NCBI GenBank assembly: GCA_040510375.1
Contig: JBEVJC010000008.1
Coordinates: forward strand, 248,001 to 312,000
Source of the DNA: JBEVJC01 sp040510375
Lineage (GTDB): Bacteria > Bacteroidota > Bacteroidia > Chitinophagales > Chitinophagaceae
Length of the DNA: 64,000 bases
Reading direction: 5' to 3'
The stretch's first letter is position 1. Each line of letters begins with the position of its first letter. Positions 9,909 to 20,435 of the stretch are shown here, one piece after another. The notes under the pieces were generated by a model. That model had not been told where the DNA came from. It did no database searches and saw only the letters and a list, made by a program, of their open reading frames with translations. The position numbers and the translations under genes were made by a program.

Positions 9909-10244
9909 GTGGCATGTTTTTATCAGAACCTGCAATACCTGTTAAGTCATCCCTCCGTTACCTGGTGGGATGTTTGAAGAAAATAGAAATCCCGGATGAG
10001 ATTTGGATAGCCGGGGTGTTTTTGACAGGTACGATCTTAATGCCGTTTTGAGAAGTCTGGTCTGGTCTGATAATCGGGTCAGATGGTTAATTAAATATAC
10101 AAAAGTTCAAAACAATTCTGGAAAATCGTCCCTTTTTTTTAAAATGTGTGTTGATCTTTATTGTGTAAATAAACAGGCCGGCGGGTCCGGTTTCCGGTGC
10201 ATTTTTACCCACTTGTACGCTGAAGCTTTATTGATGTACATCAA
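9909..10244. other. Intergenic region between two paralogous kinases
   Basis: 336 bases with no credible gene. It must hold the promoter of the left kinase and the 3' end signals of the right one. I see no clear terminator or recognised operator. Short open frames here have no start context or family resemblance. Confidence 0.6.
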
Positions 10245-12518
10245 CTAACATTTAAACATTTTTGTATCCTTCAATGCTTTCAGCAACTGGTCATCTCCAT
10301 TGATAACATAATCAAACACAATGCTGATCTGCGTACCTCCACGGTTTTCTATATTTACTGTTGCCTTCAGGTCCTGACCAAGGCCCTTTATCAGTTGCAG
10401 CCCCAATGAATTTGACGAGGCGTTTATCAGTTCACTGCTGATGCCGATTCCATTGTCGGCTATCACCAGGTTGATTTTGTTTCCCTGCCGTTCCAGTTTG
10501 ATCTCAATTGTTCCACGTCTGTCACGGGGGAACGCATATTTAAACGAGTTGGTTACCGCTTCATTAATAATCAGTGCAACGGGGACTGCCTGTGATATAT
10601 CGAGCTGCACAGGGTCGATCGCAATTTGTAAATCAATTCGCCGGTCATTTCCAAAGCTGTCATCGAGGTACCGGATAAATTCCGGAAGATATTGAGCCGT
10701 GTCAATTGTTTTTATGTCATCGGTCTGGTAAATTTTTTGATGGATCAGCGACATCGCATAAATTCTTTGCTGGCTGATCTCATTTGCACTCCTGGCATCG
10801 TCTTTCAGGAAGGCCGACTGTGATTCCAGCAGGCAGATAACAGTATGTAATGTATTTTTAACCCGGTGATGCACTTCCTTCAGGAGCCACTCCTTTTCTG
10901 CCAGCAGGTTTTGCAGTAAATCATTTTTCTGTGAAATGACCAGGTTACTTTGCTGTTTATGACGGAATTGATTAAAAAGAAGTCCGGTGATCACAAACAA
11001 TAATACAATACCACAGAAGGTGACGTTTTTTACCAGGTTGACCTGCCGCAGGTGGGTTTTCTGCAGTTGGTTATCCTGGTTCAGCACAAGGATATCTTTA
11101 TCTTTCATCTTCAGCGCATTCTCCTTTTTTTCGCTTTCATATTCAACCTCCAGTTGCTGAATCTGCCTTAGCCTGGTAACATTGTGTATGGAGTCGTTTA
11201 GCCTTTTATATTCCAGGAGGCTGTTCATGGCAGATTTATAATTTCCACTGGCAGAATCGAGCTGGAACCAGACGTACAGGTCTTTCGACCTTCGTAAGGG
11301 GCTGTCCGTCCGGACCCCTTCCCTGTTTTTATTGAGGTAGTAATGCGCCTGCCGGAACTGGCGGATCCCGATATTATATTTTGCCATTAAACGGTAGGCC
11401 ATATTTAATTCCATTTCTGCGGGAAATCCGGTTTTTAAACCCTTTAAGAGCTGATCATAAAAGGGTTTGCACTGACTGTATTGATTCAGGGAGATATAGG
11501 TAAGAAGGTATGCCATGGGGATAATACAGGGCTTCTCAGTAGATTTTATTTTTGACCGCTGGAGTGAATTGAGAAATGAAAGCGCTTCCGCAGGCCTGTC
11601 CGCATTCACGTTGGTAATGGTAATGCTCAGCGCAATCTGGACAGTAGCCCGGTTATCATTATACCTTTGCGAAATAGCGATGGCTTTTTTATAATACCTG
11701 AGTGCGAGTTCCGGATTTTCCCCTGCGCCGTAAAGATGACCCACAATATTATATATTTCGCAAAGCTGCATGGTCGAATCTCCCATCGCATTGCAGATCC
11801 GGATTGCTTCCATTTCACAATGAAGGGCCTGCCTGTAATCGGGGTCGGGCCGGATTCCATAGATCCTTCCCATAACGGCGTATACACTCTGAAGTCTTTT
11901 GCAGTTTATCGACCCGTATGTTTCGAGTGCAAGTTTGATAGTGACCATTGCCCTGGCAAACTCCCCTTTTATAGTATAAAGGTCTGCCAGCATCTTAAGG
12001 CTGTTGGCCCTCCATTCGGTTTCACCCGCCAGGCGGAATGCCATTTCGGCCTGTTCCACCAGTGTTATCTTTTTTGCCAGTTGTTCCGGGACCTCGTAGT
12101 TATAATAGCTTGCCGCTTCAAAACATGCCCGCCCGGAATAAAAACAAGGTTTACTGTTACCCAGGTCACGCACGGCTTTTTCAACCATTTCCCTTGCTTC
12201 ATATTTTTGTCCCCTTTCCCTGAGCAGGCAGGATTCCACAACTGCGATAGATGCAAGCGCGTCACTTGAATTTAATTCAGCAGCAAGACCTTTTGCGTCG
12301 GCGATCAGTACTGCTGCACTATCCAGGTCTTCTTTTTCCTCGCGGGGTTTAAAATTGTGGAACTCAGCCAGCCGCAACAGTGTATTCAATCGTTCGTTGA
12401 CAGGTTTGTCGCCGGCCAGTGAGGCAAGCAATATGTTGGCCCTTATCCTTTCTTCGTCCTGCCCATGCGAATCTAACACAAGGCACAGTGACAGTATTAC
12501 AACGCTGATTCTTTTCAT
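10245..12518 (-). CDS. TPR-containing sensor histidine kinase (second paralogue)
   Basis: 757 residues with a signal peptide at the start (MKRISVVILSLCLVLDSHGQ). TPR-like helical repeats fill residues about 25-450, then comes a membrane segment (NVTFCGIVLLFVITGLLF). The HisKA_2 block LLKEVHHRVKNTLHTVICLL lies near residue 550, and the ATPase boxes are NEAVTNSFKYAF, IADNGIGI and LGLQLIKGL. The kinase half is close to that of the left neighbour, while the sensor halves differ more and this protein is about 90 residues shorter. The pair looks like a tandem duplication with sensor divergence. A partner regulator is not encoded nearby. Confidence 0.9.
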   Translation of the reverse strand: MKRISVVILSLCLVLDSHGQDEERIRANILLASLAGDKPVNERLNTLLRLAEFHNFKPREEKEDLDSAAVLIADAKGLAAELNSSDALASIAVVESCLLRERGQKYEAREMVEKAVRDLGNSKPCFYSGRACFEAASYYNYEVPEQLAKKITLVEQAEMAFRLAGETEWRANSLKMLADLYTIKGEFARAMVTIKLALETYGSINCKRLQSVYAVMGRIYGIRPDPDYRQALHCEMEAIRICNAMGDSTMQLCEIYNIVGHLYGAGENPELALRYYKKAIAISQRYNDNRATVQIALSITITNVNADRPAEALSFLNSLQRSKIKSTEKPCIIPMAYLLTYISLNQYSQCKPFYDQLLKGLKTGFPAEMELNMAYRLMAKYNIGIRQFRQAHYYLNKNREGVRTDSPLRRSKDLYVWFQLDSASGNYKSAMNSLLEYKRLNDSIHNVTRLRQIQQLEVEYESEKKENALKMKDKDILVLNQDNQLQKTHLRQVNLVKNVTFCGIVLLFVITGLLFNQFRHKQQSNLVISQKNDLLQNLLAEKEWLLKEVHHRVKNTLHTVICLLESQSAFLKDDARSANEISQQRIYAMSLIHQKIYQTDDIKTIDTAQYLPEFIRYLDDSFGNDRRIDLQIAIDPVQLDISQAVPVALIINEAVTNSFKYAFPRDRRGTIEIKLERQGNKINLVIADNGIGISSELINASSNSLGLQLIKGLGQDLKATVNIENRGGTQISIVFDYVINGDDQLLKALKDTKMFKC

Positions 12519-13320
12519 TATTCACGGCAGTTTTCTTAATCACTCGGTATTGGCAGGTGTAAATCTGTCCATAGGGTAACGGTCAATCTGGAATGTATGA
12601 ATCCGGCATTATCCGTACAGGATATACAGGGTTTGAATATTACAAGCGGACTGCCTGATCCAGCTTTTACCTGTCATTTTACAAAACCAATAGAAAGAAA
12701 GCACCATTAAAGGCTCAGATAAACCAAACGTGCACAACTAAAGTTAGCAAACCCGTGCCAACAATGAACAATCACCACTTACTCATCTCCGCCTTCCTGT
12801 GGCAGTAATTCCGGAACCAGTTAGTTTTATGTGCTGGCCGAAACCTGCTACAGCAGGGCGTTTGATGATTTTTTATTCAGGTCAGGATGATGGTGGTGCG
12901 CCAAGCGTCCTCCGTTAACGGGCTGTACTTTTCAGTATTTAACCAATTGATGAATGCGATTGTACAAATCAACGGCGTTCGATCCGGCTACTGAAACACG
13001 ATACTATGAGAACCTTCCCTACATATCAATAGGGAATTAGTATAATTTGTCGTATAAAAATCCATCATTTCCATAAAAAAAACCATTTCCCGGATATAAC
13101 ATCAGCGTGAAATTTGCGAACGCCAGGAAACCATTGTTTATAATGGAACGCCATATGGATGGTTACCTGAAGAGCGAAGTCTGAGAAATATATATGCCTG
13201 TACGTTAACCTTTGCGTTAAATGTTTGTTTTAATTTGCGCATTATTTTTCCGGTACCTGTTGTATTCGTTTCACAGACCGATAAAACCCTGAATAAAACT
13301 ATATGCCTACAACGATTGCA
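12519..13320. other. Long non-coding region upstream of the SusC gene
   Basis: About 800 bases between divergent genes with no supported reading frame on either strand. It should contain promoters for the kinase and for the SusC/SusD operon. I could not place a convincing Bacteroidota -7/-33 promoter pair or a repeat large enough to name. Confidence 0.6.
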
Positions 13321-16300
13321 ATGAAGAAAATCTTTCTCTTTTCATTTTCCTTCCTACTAACGTTCATAAACATCCAGGCACAGACGCGGCTGCTGAAAGG
13401 CAAGGTGACAGACGCAGAAACCTCGTCTCCGCTTGTCAGTGCTTCGGTTAGTCCACTTGGTGGAAGCACCCCACAGATAACGGCTGCCGATGGTGGTTTC
13501 TCCCTTACTGTTGAGGGAAAGCTTATCCTGGTGATCAGTCACATTGGATATAAAACAGAAACCCTGAATATCTCCGCGGCCGACACGGTGATCATGGTCC
13601 GGATGCAAAAAGCAGACGAGTCGCTTGGCGAAGTGGTGGTGATTGGATATGGCAAGCAGCAAAGAAAGGATGTAACCAGTGCCATTTCCAGTATTTCGGG
13701 TAAGGAACTTAAGGAATTACCGGTTACCAATATTAACCAGGCCTTACAAGCGAGGATCCCGGGTATGCAGGTTACCAACGCAGGGCATCAGCCTGGTGCA
13801 GGTACCAGCGTAAGAATCCGTGGTATTAATGCTATCATGTCGGGCGCCGGCCCTATTTATGTTGTGGATGGTATCGTTGTGACCTATGACCTGAAGGAAC
13901 TCAATCCCAACGACGTGGAATCAATCGACGTGCTGAAAGACGCTTCTGCCGCCGCTATCTACGGTTCGCGGGCATCCGAAGGTGTAGTGATCATTACAAC
14001 CAAACGCGCCAGCAGCGGGCGGACCAGCGTAAATTATGATGCCTATTATGGTGTCCAGAAAATGATCAATACCTATGACTTTGTGGACGATATCGACTCC
14101 TATGTTAAACTGCGCCGTGCAGGTTTAAGTGATGAGGATCCTGTAGCCTGGCCAAATGGACCTGGTATCGACACGTTGTTATTTAACGGGGATGAGCGCA
14201 GGAATATGGCAGCGGGAAGATGGACAGACTGGGTTGACGCTGTTACCCAGGTGGCTCCCCAGCAAAGTCACTCACTAAGCCTGTCAAATGGTGTTGGTAA
14301 AAACAAATTTTATCTCAGTGGAAATTACCTCAACCAGGATGGGATTATCAAAGGTTCCAATTTCATCCGGTATTCGGTGAAAGCAAATATGGAATCGGAA
14401 ATCAATACCAAACTGCGGATTGGTGTGAATACGAACTTCTCGCATATCAAAAACGATGTGGTAAGTAATGAAGCATTTTATAATGCTCTCACCATTAGCC
14501 CGCTCATGTCCATTTATGATTCACTGGGTAAACCTTCTGCCAATATTGACCCTACCAGTGGAAATCTTTTATTCAATAATCCGGTAACACTTACACAAAC
14601 ACCCATACAAAAAGTAGATGACCGTTTCCTGGGTAACCTTTTTGGTGAATATAAAATCATCAGGAACCTGACCCTGCGTTCCAGCCTGGGACTGGATGTA
14701 TACAAGAATCAGCAGTTTGAATATTATCCACGAACCACCAGTACCGGGTTTGCTAAGAAAGGTATTGCCAAAGTACAGAATTTTGGATGGCGCGACATGC
14801 TTTGGGAAAATACACTCGCTTATCATTACTCCCCTTCCAAACAACATGTATTTGATTTCCTGGGCGGCGCTACCTACCAGGTAAGGAGACAGGAGTGGAA
14901 TTATGAAGAAGCTTCCGGTTTTCCAACAGATGACCTGACTTATAAAAACATGGGTCTGGCCAGTAACCGTGATGCTATTTCAAGCGATTATTTTAACTGG
15001 TCGGTTTCTTCCCTGCTTGGACGGGTGATCTATAAATTTAAAGAACGTTACATCCTGAACGGTACCATCCGCCGTGACGGGTCATCGAGATTCGGTGCCA
15101 ATAACAGGTATGGTTATTTTCCATCTGTAAGCGGCGCCTGGCGCCTGATTGACGAGCCTTTCGTCGGTCTGAAAACAAGATCCGTGATCAGCGATGCCAA
15201 AATAAGGATCGGATATGGTGTTGTAGGTAACCAGGATATTGACATTCCCGCCATTTATACTCAAATGAATCCTTCTGCCTATCCCTTTAATGGCAACAAC
15301 CAGAATTCCGGATTTCAGCTGGGCACAGGAACCGAGGGAAATCAGGATCTGAAATGGGAACGGCAGCTACAGTTCAACACCGGTTTTGACTTCGCTATGC
15401 TGAATTCACGTATCCGTCTGACATTTGATTATTATAACAAAAATATCAGGGACCTGCTGATGCCCAATCCGCTGGCGCCGTCGCAGGGATTTGACAGAAA
15501 ATGGATCAATATCTCTGAAATGAATACCAGTGGTGTTGACCTCGGTTTAAAAGCAACGATTATCCAGACTACAAAATTTGACTGGCAGATCGACCTGAAC
15601 TGGTCAAAATTCAAATCGAAGATTACCAAATTGCTTCCTGGTGTAGATTCTCTCAGTCCTACCCTGAAAGTAGGTGAAGCGCCGAACAGCCTGATCGTAG
15701 ATTATGTATATGATGGACTTTACCAGGCTGGAGATAATTTCTCATTGAATCCTGATGCGCGCCCTGGCGATGTAAGGGTAAAAGACCTGGATAAAAACGG
15801 CAAGATCAACCAGTACGATCAAACAATAATTGGACGGACGGTGCCAAAGGGCTGGGGTGGGATCTGGAACTATGTTCGCTACAACCGTTTCTCCATGACT
15901 GTTTTTGCCAACTATACCTATGGCCACATGATCAGTAATAAGGCATACCAGGACTACCTGTATTTGTCGAGTAAAACGTCCACACGTACAATCAAGGAAG
16001 CATTGAATTACTGGACACCTGAAAACACCAATACGGATATTCCAAGACCCAATCAGTTTGGCCGGTCAGTGAAGGCTTTACAAACGGGTACTTCCAGCTT
16101 CATGGTACAAAAAGGAGATTTTATAAGGATCAGGAATATCACACTTGCCTACGATGTGCCCGCAGCTGTACTGGCTAAAGCAAAAATCAATTCGCTCAGG
16201 GTATATGTACAGGCAATCGAGCCCTTCCTGTTCACTGATTACAAAGGAGTGGATCCTGAAATTGGTGTAGGACAATATGATGTTTATCCCCGCTACCGCA

Positions 16301-16332
16301 GCTTCCTGTTTGGTTTACAATTAAGTCTATAA
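13321..16332 (+). CDS. SusC/RagA-family TonB-linked outer membrane protein
   Basis: TonB-dependent outer membrane transporter that works with a SusD lipoprotein to import oligosaccharides or peptides. The ATG at 13321 gives a signal peptide (MKKIFLFSFSFLLTF); 13303 is a less likely alternative. Order: signal peptide; carboxypeptidase-D-like repeat (LKGKVTDAETSSPL, about residues 30-100); TonB box and plug with the SusC signature GEVVVIGYGKQQRKDVT followed by RIRGIN and YVVDG; then a 22-strand-type barrel to the C-terminus (SFLFGLQLSL). About 1003 residues, normal for SusC. First gene of a glycan operon; SusD starts 15 bp after its stop. Confidence 0.95.
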   Translation: MKKIFLFSFSFLLTFINIQAQTRLLKGKVTDAETSSPLVSASVSPLGGSTPQITAADGGFSLTVEGKLILVISHIGYKTETLNISAADTVIMVRMQKADESLGEVVVIGYGKQQRKDVTSAISSISGKELKELPVTNINQALQARIPGMQVTNAGHQPGAGTSVRIRGINAIMSGAGPIYVVDGIVVTYDLKELNPNDVESIDVLKDASAAAIYGSRASEGVVIITTKRASSGRTSVNYDAYYGVQKMINTYDFVDDIDSYVKLRRAGLSDEDPVAWPNGPGIDTLLFNGDERRNMAAGRWTDWVDAVTQVAPQQSHSLSLSNGVGKNKFYLSGNYLNQDGIIKGSNFIRYSVKANMESEINTKLRIGVNTNFSHIKNDVVSNEAFYNALTISPLMSIYDSLGKPSANIDPTSGNLLFNNPVTLTQTPIQKVDDRFLGNLFGEYKIIRNLTLRSSLGLDVYKNQQFEYYPRTTSTGFAKKGIAKVQNFGWRDMLWENTLAYHYSPSKQHVFDFLGGATYQVRRQEWNYEEASGFPTDDLTYKNMGLASNRDAISSDYFNWSVSSLLGRVIYKFKERYILNGTIRRDGSSRFGANNRYGYFPSVSGAWRLIDEPFVGLKTRSVISDAKIRIGYGVVGNQDIDIPAIYTQMNPSAYPFNGNNQNSGFQLGTGTEGNQDLKWERQLQFNTGFDFAMLNSRIRLTFDYYNKNIRDLLMPNPLAPSQGFDRKWINISEMNTSGVDLGLKATIIQTTKFDWQIDLNWSKFKSKITKLLPGVDSLSPTLKVGEAPNSLIVDYVYDGLYQAGDNFSLNPDARPGDVRVKDLDKNGKINQYDQTIIGRTVPKGWGGIWNYVRYNRFSMTVFANYTYGHMISNKAYQDYLYLSSKTSTRTIKEALNYWTPENTNTDIPRPNQFGRSVKALQTGTSSFMVQKGDFIRIRNITLAYDVPAAVLAKAKINSLRVYVQAIEPFLFTDYKGVDPEIGVGQYDVYPRYRSFLFGLQLSL

Positions 16333-16347
16333 CTCAAAAATCTATTC

Positions 16348-17862
16348 ATGCTTACCATAGTTAATATAAAAAAACTGAGACTATTACTCACGCTTCCGCT
16401 GATAGCATTGCTGATTTCTGGCTGTTCCAAGAAACTCGAGATCACACCTGAAACCTTTGTTTCCCCGGAAGAACTTTACAAAGATGGGCAAGGCGCAACA
16501 GCTGGCGTTACCGGGATTTACCGCAGGATGATGGAGTTTTACAATGGGGACTATTATTTCTTCGGTATCGTTGGTACCGATGAAGGAAAAACAACTTCCT
16601 TCGTACCCACATGGGGAGGATACTGGCAACACTATGATGGCGTAAATAGTTATAACAGCCTGTTGGGAGCGCAGAACCAATTGGTGCAGGGTGTGTGGAA
16701 TGCATTGTATAAGGGAGTTATTAATACAAACATTGCTATTAAATATATTCCGCGTTCCACTGCATCACAGGACTTAAAAGATCGCCTGCTCGGTGAATCA
16801 AAATTCTTTCGCGCGGTATTTTATTTCAAGCTGGTCCAGTTCTTCGGTGCCATACCCTTACCTACCGAGGTTGAAGATCCCGCCGCTGATGCCAATGGTG
16901 GTAAACCACGCAGCAGTGTGGAGGAAGTATATGCACTGATTACCGATGACCTGAAATTTGCAGCAGAACATCTTCAGCCCAAGGGCGTGGCTGAGGTTGG
17001 AAGAATAAACAGGGAAGCGGCTATCGCCTTACTCGGTAAGGTATACCTGACCACAAAGGATTATGCAAATGCCAAATTAACTCTCCAGCCATTGATGTCG
17101 GCTTCCAATGTGGCATTGATGCCTGACTATGCAGATCTTTTTAAAGAAGCAAATGAGAATAATATTGAATCACTGTTCGAGGTTCAGTACAGCAATGAAA
17201 ACGGGAACACCAATGGCCAGGCCAATACCCTGGGCGGATGGCATATTTCAAATACCGATTCAGGTGGCGGCGGACACGTGGTAATCCCCACCGACTACTA
17301 TGCCAATAGTTTTGAAACAGGTGACGAACGTAAAAATGCATCAATCCGATATGCATTCTTTGATGCAAATGGCAACCCGGTCGATAATTCCTGGTGGGCT
17401 GATGTGGGTAAACCTCACGTTAAAAAATATGATATCACCAAGGGGAAATCACTGAACGGTGGTCTTTCTTCCCGTAATCTTTACTACCTGCGTTATGCTG
17501 ATGCTGTGTTGATGTATGCAGAAACATTGAACGAATTGAATGAAACCGGTGATGCCCTCACCTACCTGAACAGGATCCGCACCCGGGCGAAACTGGCAAA
17601 CTGGGAAACAGTTCTGGGACATACGCCTTCGCAACAGGAATTGCGCGATGAACTTTTAAAGGAGAGAATGAGGGAATTAGGATTTGAAGGATGGCGCTGG
17701 GATGACCTGAAGAGGACAGGCAAACTCATCGATCAGACAAAGACATACAATCCGGACGCGACAAACTATATTTCGGAGAAAAATCTCCTGTTCCCGATAT
17801 CATCTGTAGAGTTTGAACGTAATCGTTCCTTAAAACCAACCGACCAGAATCCCGGATTCTAA
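16348..17862 (+). CDS. SusD/RagB-family nutrient-binding outer membrane lipoprotein
   Basis: Surface lipoprotein that caps the SusC barrel and binds substrate. The N-terminus is a lipoprotein signal with lipobox LLISGC at about residue 25. SusD features follow: helical TPR-like segments such as ESKFFRAVFYFKLVQFFGAIPL, the NRIRTRAKLA segment, and the C-terminal block LLKERMRELGFEGWRWDDLKR. 504 residues, normal for the family. It lies 15 bp after the SusC stop and 57 bp before the glycosidase, forming a small utilisation locus. Confidence 0.95.
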   Translation: MLTIVNIKKLRLLLTLPLIALLISGCSKKLEITPETFVSPEELYKDGQGATAGVTGIYRRMMEFYNGDYYFFGIVGTDEGKTTSFVPTWGGYWQHYDGVNSYNSLLGAQNQLVQGVWNALYKGVINTNIAIKYIPRSTASQDLKDRLLGESKFFRAVFYFKLVQFFGAIPLPTEVEDPAADANGGKPRSSVEEVYALITDDLKFAAEHLQPKGVAEVGRINREAAIALLGKVYLTTKDYANAKLTLQPLMSASNVALMPDYADLFKEANENNIESLFEVQYSNENGNTNGQANTLGGWHISNTDSGGGGHVVIPTDYYANSFETGDERKNASIRYAFFDANGNPVDNSWWADVGKPHVKKYDITKGKSLNGGLSSRNLYYLRYADAVLMYAETLNELNETGDALTYLNRIRTRAKLANWETVLGHTPSQQELRDELLKERMRELGFEGWRWDDLKRTGKLIDQTKTYNPDATNYISEKNLLFPISSVEFERNRSLKPTDQNPGF

Positions 17863-17919
17863 CGGTATCTGGGATTATAAAAGTGTAAATCCACTATTCA
17901 ACACGACCACTAATTTATT

Positions 17920-20184
17920 ATGACTAAATTATTCCGTCCCTTTTTTTTACATCGTGGGTTTACACTTTTTACTCCTGCCCTGCTATTGCTTATTGTAGCC
18001 TGTATAACTTTTTCATCGTGGGTAACCGCGCAGGACAAAATCCTTGCAGGCGATAGCCTGGTGGTGGGTAATGTCTATCTCAAAGTGGTGATTGACCTGG
18101 GTACGGGAACAGTTAATTGCAGGTTCAATAGCGGTACCCGTTTTGAGAACGCTACAGCATATGTAGAGGATCTGAATAAAGGACTTTATTCCTCTGCCGA
18201 TTTTACCCGCCATAGTTTTACAACCGACGATGTAAATGACCCAATGGGAAAGGGAATCTGCATTAATTTTAAACACGAGGATGCTGGTAAGCCGGTAAAG
18301 CTTGTCCAATACATTACGGTTTATGAAAAGCAGCCTTTTATTTTACTCTCTGCGGAAGCAACGGCGACCGATAAAGAAGCATTTATTGAAACAAGGAATA
18401 TTTCACCCCTTACCATCCAGCCCGCAAGGCAGGGACGGGTGATCATTCCGGGAAAAAACGGTCTTTTGACCGACTACCCTTTTGATAACGATAGCTGGGT
18501 GGATGTGGTCTCGCGACCATGGCCAGCCGGTCAGTCCACCGTTTCCGGTATCAGTTATGAGTTATTGTCGGCCTACGATGAAAAAACAAGGAATGGTTTT
18601 GCAATTGGCAGCCTGGTCCATGATTTCTGGAAAACGGGGATTCGGTATGGTACCGGTAGTATCTCCAATCAAATTGATTCCCTGATTATTTTTGGAGGTA
18701 TTGCCACCAAAGATGATCCTTCTTTACCTGATTCATATGGTGGAAAGGACGGAACGCATGATTATGTACCGCATGGCACACAGAAAGGCCGGTCCGTCTT
18801 TTCACCATTGATTTATTTATCCGCATCTGCTGATATCAGGAACGACCTGCTCGGTTTTGGTAAAACAATAAAAAAAATTTCCGGCAGCCTTGAGTGGAAA
18901 AAATCCGCGCCATTCTACTGGAACAGCTTCGGAGTGGAAGGAGTACTGGGTTACGAGAAAGTCCTGATGCCAAAAGATATGGCCAGGATCTCGGATTTTA
19001 TCAAATCACTCCCCAATTTCAATAAAACAACCAAACCGGTATTAAGTATCGATTCATACGACCAGGGAATTTATTCAACCGAGGTATTAAAATCGGTGAG
19101 CCGTTATGGCAAGAAAAACAACCAGCAGATGGGATTTTATTTTATCCCCTTTGCACTGTGGACCTGGAAGAATAATATCCGGGATGCCAAACTGATCAAC
19201 ACCGATCATCCGTTGAAAGACGTGATCCTGCTGGATGGGAATGGCGACTATGTTCCCTATAAAGATGGCGACTGGGGTGCTTTCCCCATTGATCCTACCC
19301 ACCCCTACACGCGCGAATTTATCATCGGGCAACTGAAAAAAGCAAAATCAATCGATGCGAAATTTATCAAAATAGATTTTTTATCTGCCGGAGCACTCGA
19401 ATCAACCCGCCGATATGACCCAGAGGTCCGTTCCGGTATACAGGCATACAATTACGGGATGAAAATGCTGAAACACCTGATTGATTCTATAATGGGTCCC
19501 GATGTGTTTATTACGCAGGCCATCTCTCCCCTATTCCCCAGCCAGTATGCGCATACCCGTTTTTTATCAACCGATGTTTATTCGCATCTCAGGAATGACC
19601 TGCCGGGCTTTCCCCATTATGGAAGTACAGCTGCATCCATGATCAGCGCCACCCATTTCTGGTGGACGCAGGGCACCCTGTGGCCATATACCAATATGGA
19701 TGTGGTAGTGATGAAAAATTTCCAGAAGAACAAGGATCTTACTGAACAGGATGTTAAAGTGCGGATTATATCGATGATAACTTTGGGAAGTATTTTCGGT
19801 GATGGTACCGATTTCCGGAATGAGGAAGCAGCGAAGAGAGCCAGGGAATTCCTGGACAATGCCGCGATCTGTAATCTTTTCAGTAAACCAAGAGCGTTTA
19901 AGCCCCTGCGGTTCCCTGTTGGTACCGGTCAGCAGCAACAACTCAGTTATTATCTGCCGGGTGATACCATACTGATCTCTGTTTTTAATTTCGATAAGGA
20001 AATGCCTTATTCAGAAACATTCACAAGGGCTGAAATTGGATGGGATAACAGGGCTTATATCCTGAAGAATCTTTTAACCGGGAAGGAAGTCGGAAAACTG
20101 GCAGCAGGCCAGGCATCGTTTACTGTGGATTTGAATAGCCGGGATGCGATCCTGTTGCAGTTGGTTCCGGAAGGCAAACATTGA
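17920..20184 (+). CDS. Exported clan GH-D glycosidase, alpha-galactosidase-like (GH36/GH27 type)
   Basis: A 754-residue exported protein with a long signal peptide at the N-terminus. An N-terminal beta-sandwich (about 40-300) leads into a TIM barrel. The barrel carries KFIKIDF with Asp486 in the position of the clan GH-D nucleophile, and upstream strand motifs YWNSFGVEG and KPVLSIDSYDQG. Further on, FLSTDVYSHL is a candidate for the acid/base strand. The C-terminal beta domain ends near residue 750. Substrate is probably an alpha-linked galactoside or related sugar, inferred from fold and from the adjacent SusC/SusD pair. The exact GH family needs a profile search. Confidence 0.72.
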   Translation: MTKLFRPFFLHRGFTLFTPALLLLIVACITFSSWVTAQDKILAGDSLVVGNVYLKVVIDLGTGTVNCRFNSGTRFENATAYVEDLNKGLYSSADFTRHSFTTDDVNDPMGKGICINFKHEDAGKPVKLVQYITVYEKQPFILLSAEATATDKEAFIETRNISPLTIQPARQGRVIIPGKNGLLTDYPFDNDSWVDVVSRPWPAGQSTVSGISYELLSAYDEKTRNGFAIGSLVHDFWKTGIRYGTGSISNQIDSLIIFGGIATKDDPSLPDSYGGKDGTHDYVPHGTQKGRSVFSPLIYLSASADIRNDLLGFGKTIKKISGSLEWKKSAPFYWNSFGVEGVLGYEKVLMPKDMARISDFIKSLPNFNKTTKPVLSIDSYDQGIYSTEVLKSVSRYGKKNNQQMGFYFIPFALWTWKNNIRDAKLINTDHPLKDVILLDGNGDYVPYKDGDWGAFPIDPTHPYTREFIIGQLKKAKSIDAKFIKIDFLSAGALESTRRYDPEVRSGIQAYNYGMKMLKHLIDSIMGPDVFITQAISPLFPSQYAHTRFLSTDVYSHLRNDLPGFPHYGSTAASMISATHFWWTQGTLWPYTNMDVVVMKNFQKNKDLTEQDVKVRIISMITLGSIFGDGTDFRNEEAAKRAREFLDNAAICNLFSKPRAFKPLRFPVGTGQQQQLSYYLPGDTILISVFNFDKEMPYSETFTRAEIGWDNRAYILKNLLTGKEVGKLAAGQASFTVDLNSRDAILLQLVPEGKH

Positions 20185-20435
20185 GGTTAATTTTATGTCA
20201 AACAAAGCTCCCGTAACAGTGGTATAAAAATCCTGTTATAATTAAATATGCGCTTGAGGTGGGCATCCCCTCACCATGACGAATGGGTTCAGGTTGTAAA
20301 GGAGGTGAAAACTGCGCCTGATAATGCTTTATGTTGCATATTTCATTACTTCTCCTTACCGGGAAATTAATTTTTATGCAATAACCATAACTTGTAGTCG
20401 ACTTGGATCCACCTGAAAATTCTAAATTTCAAAAA

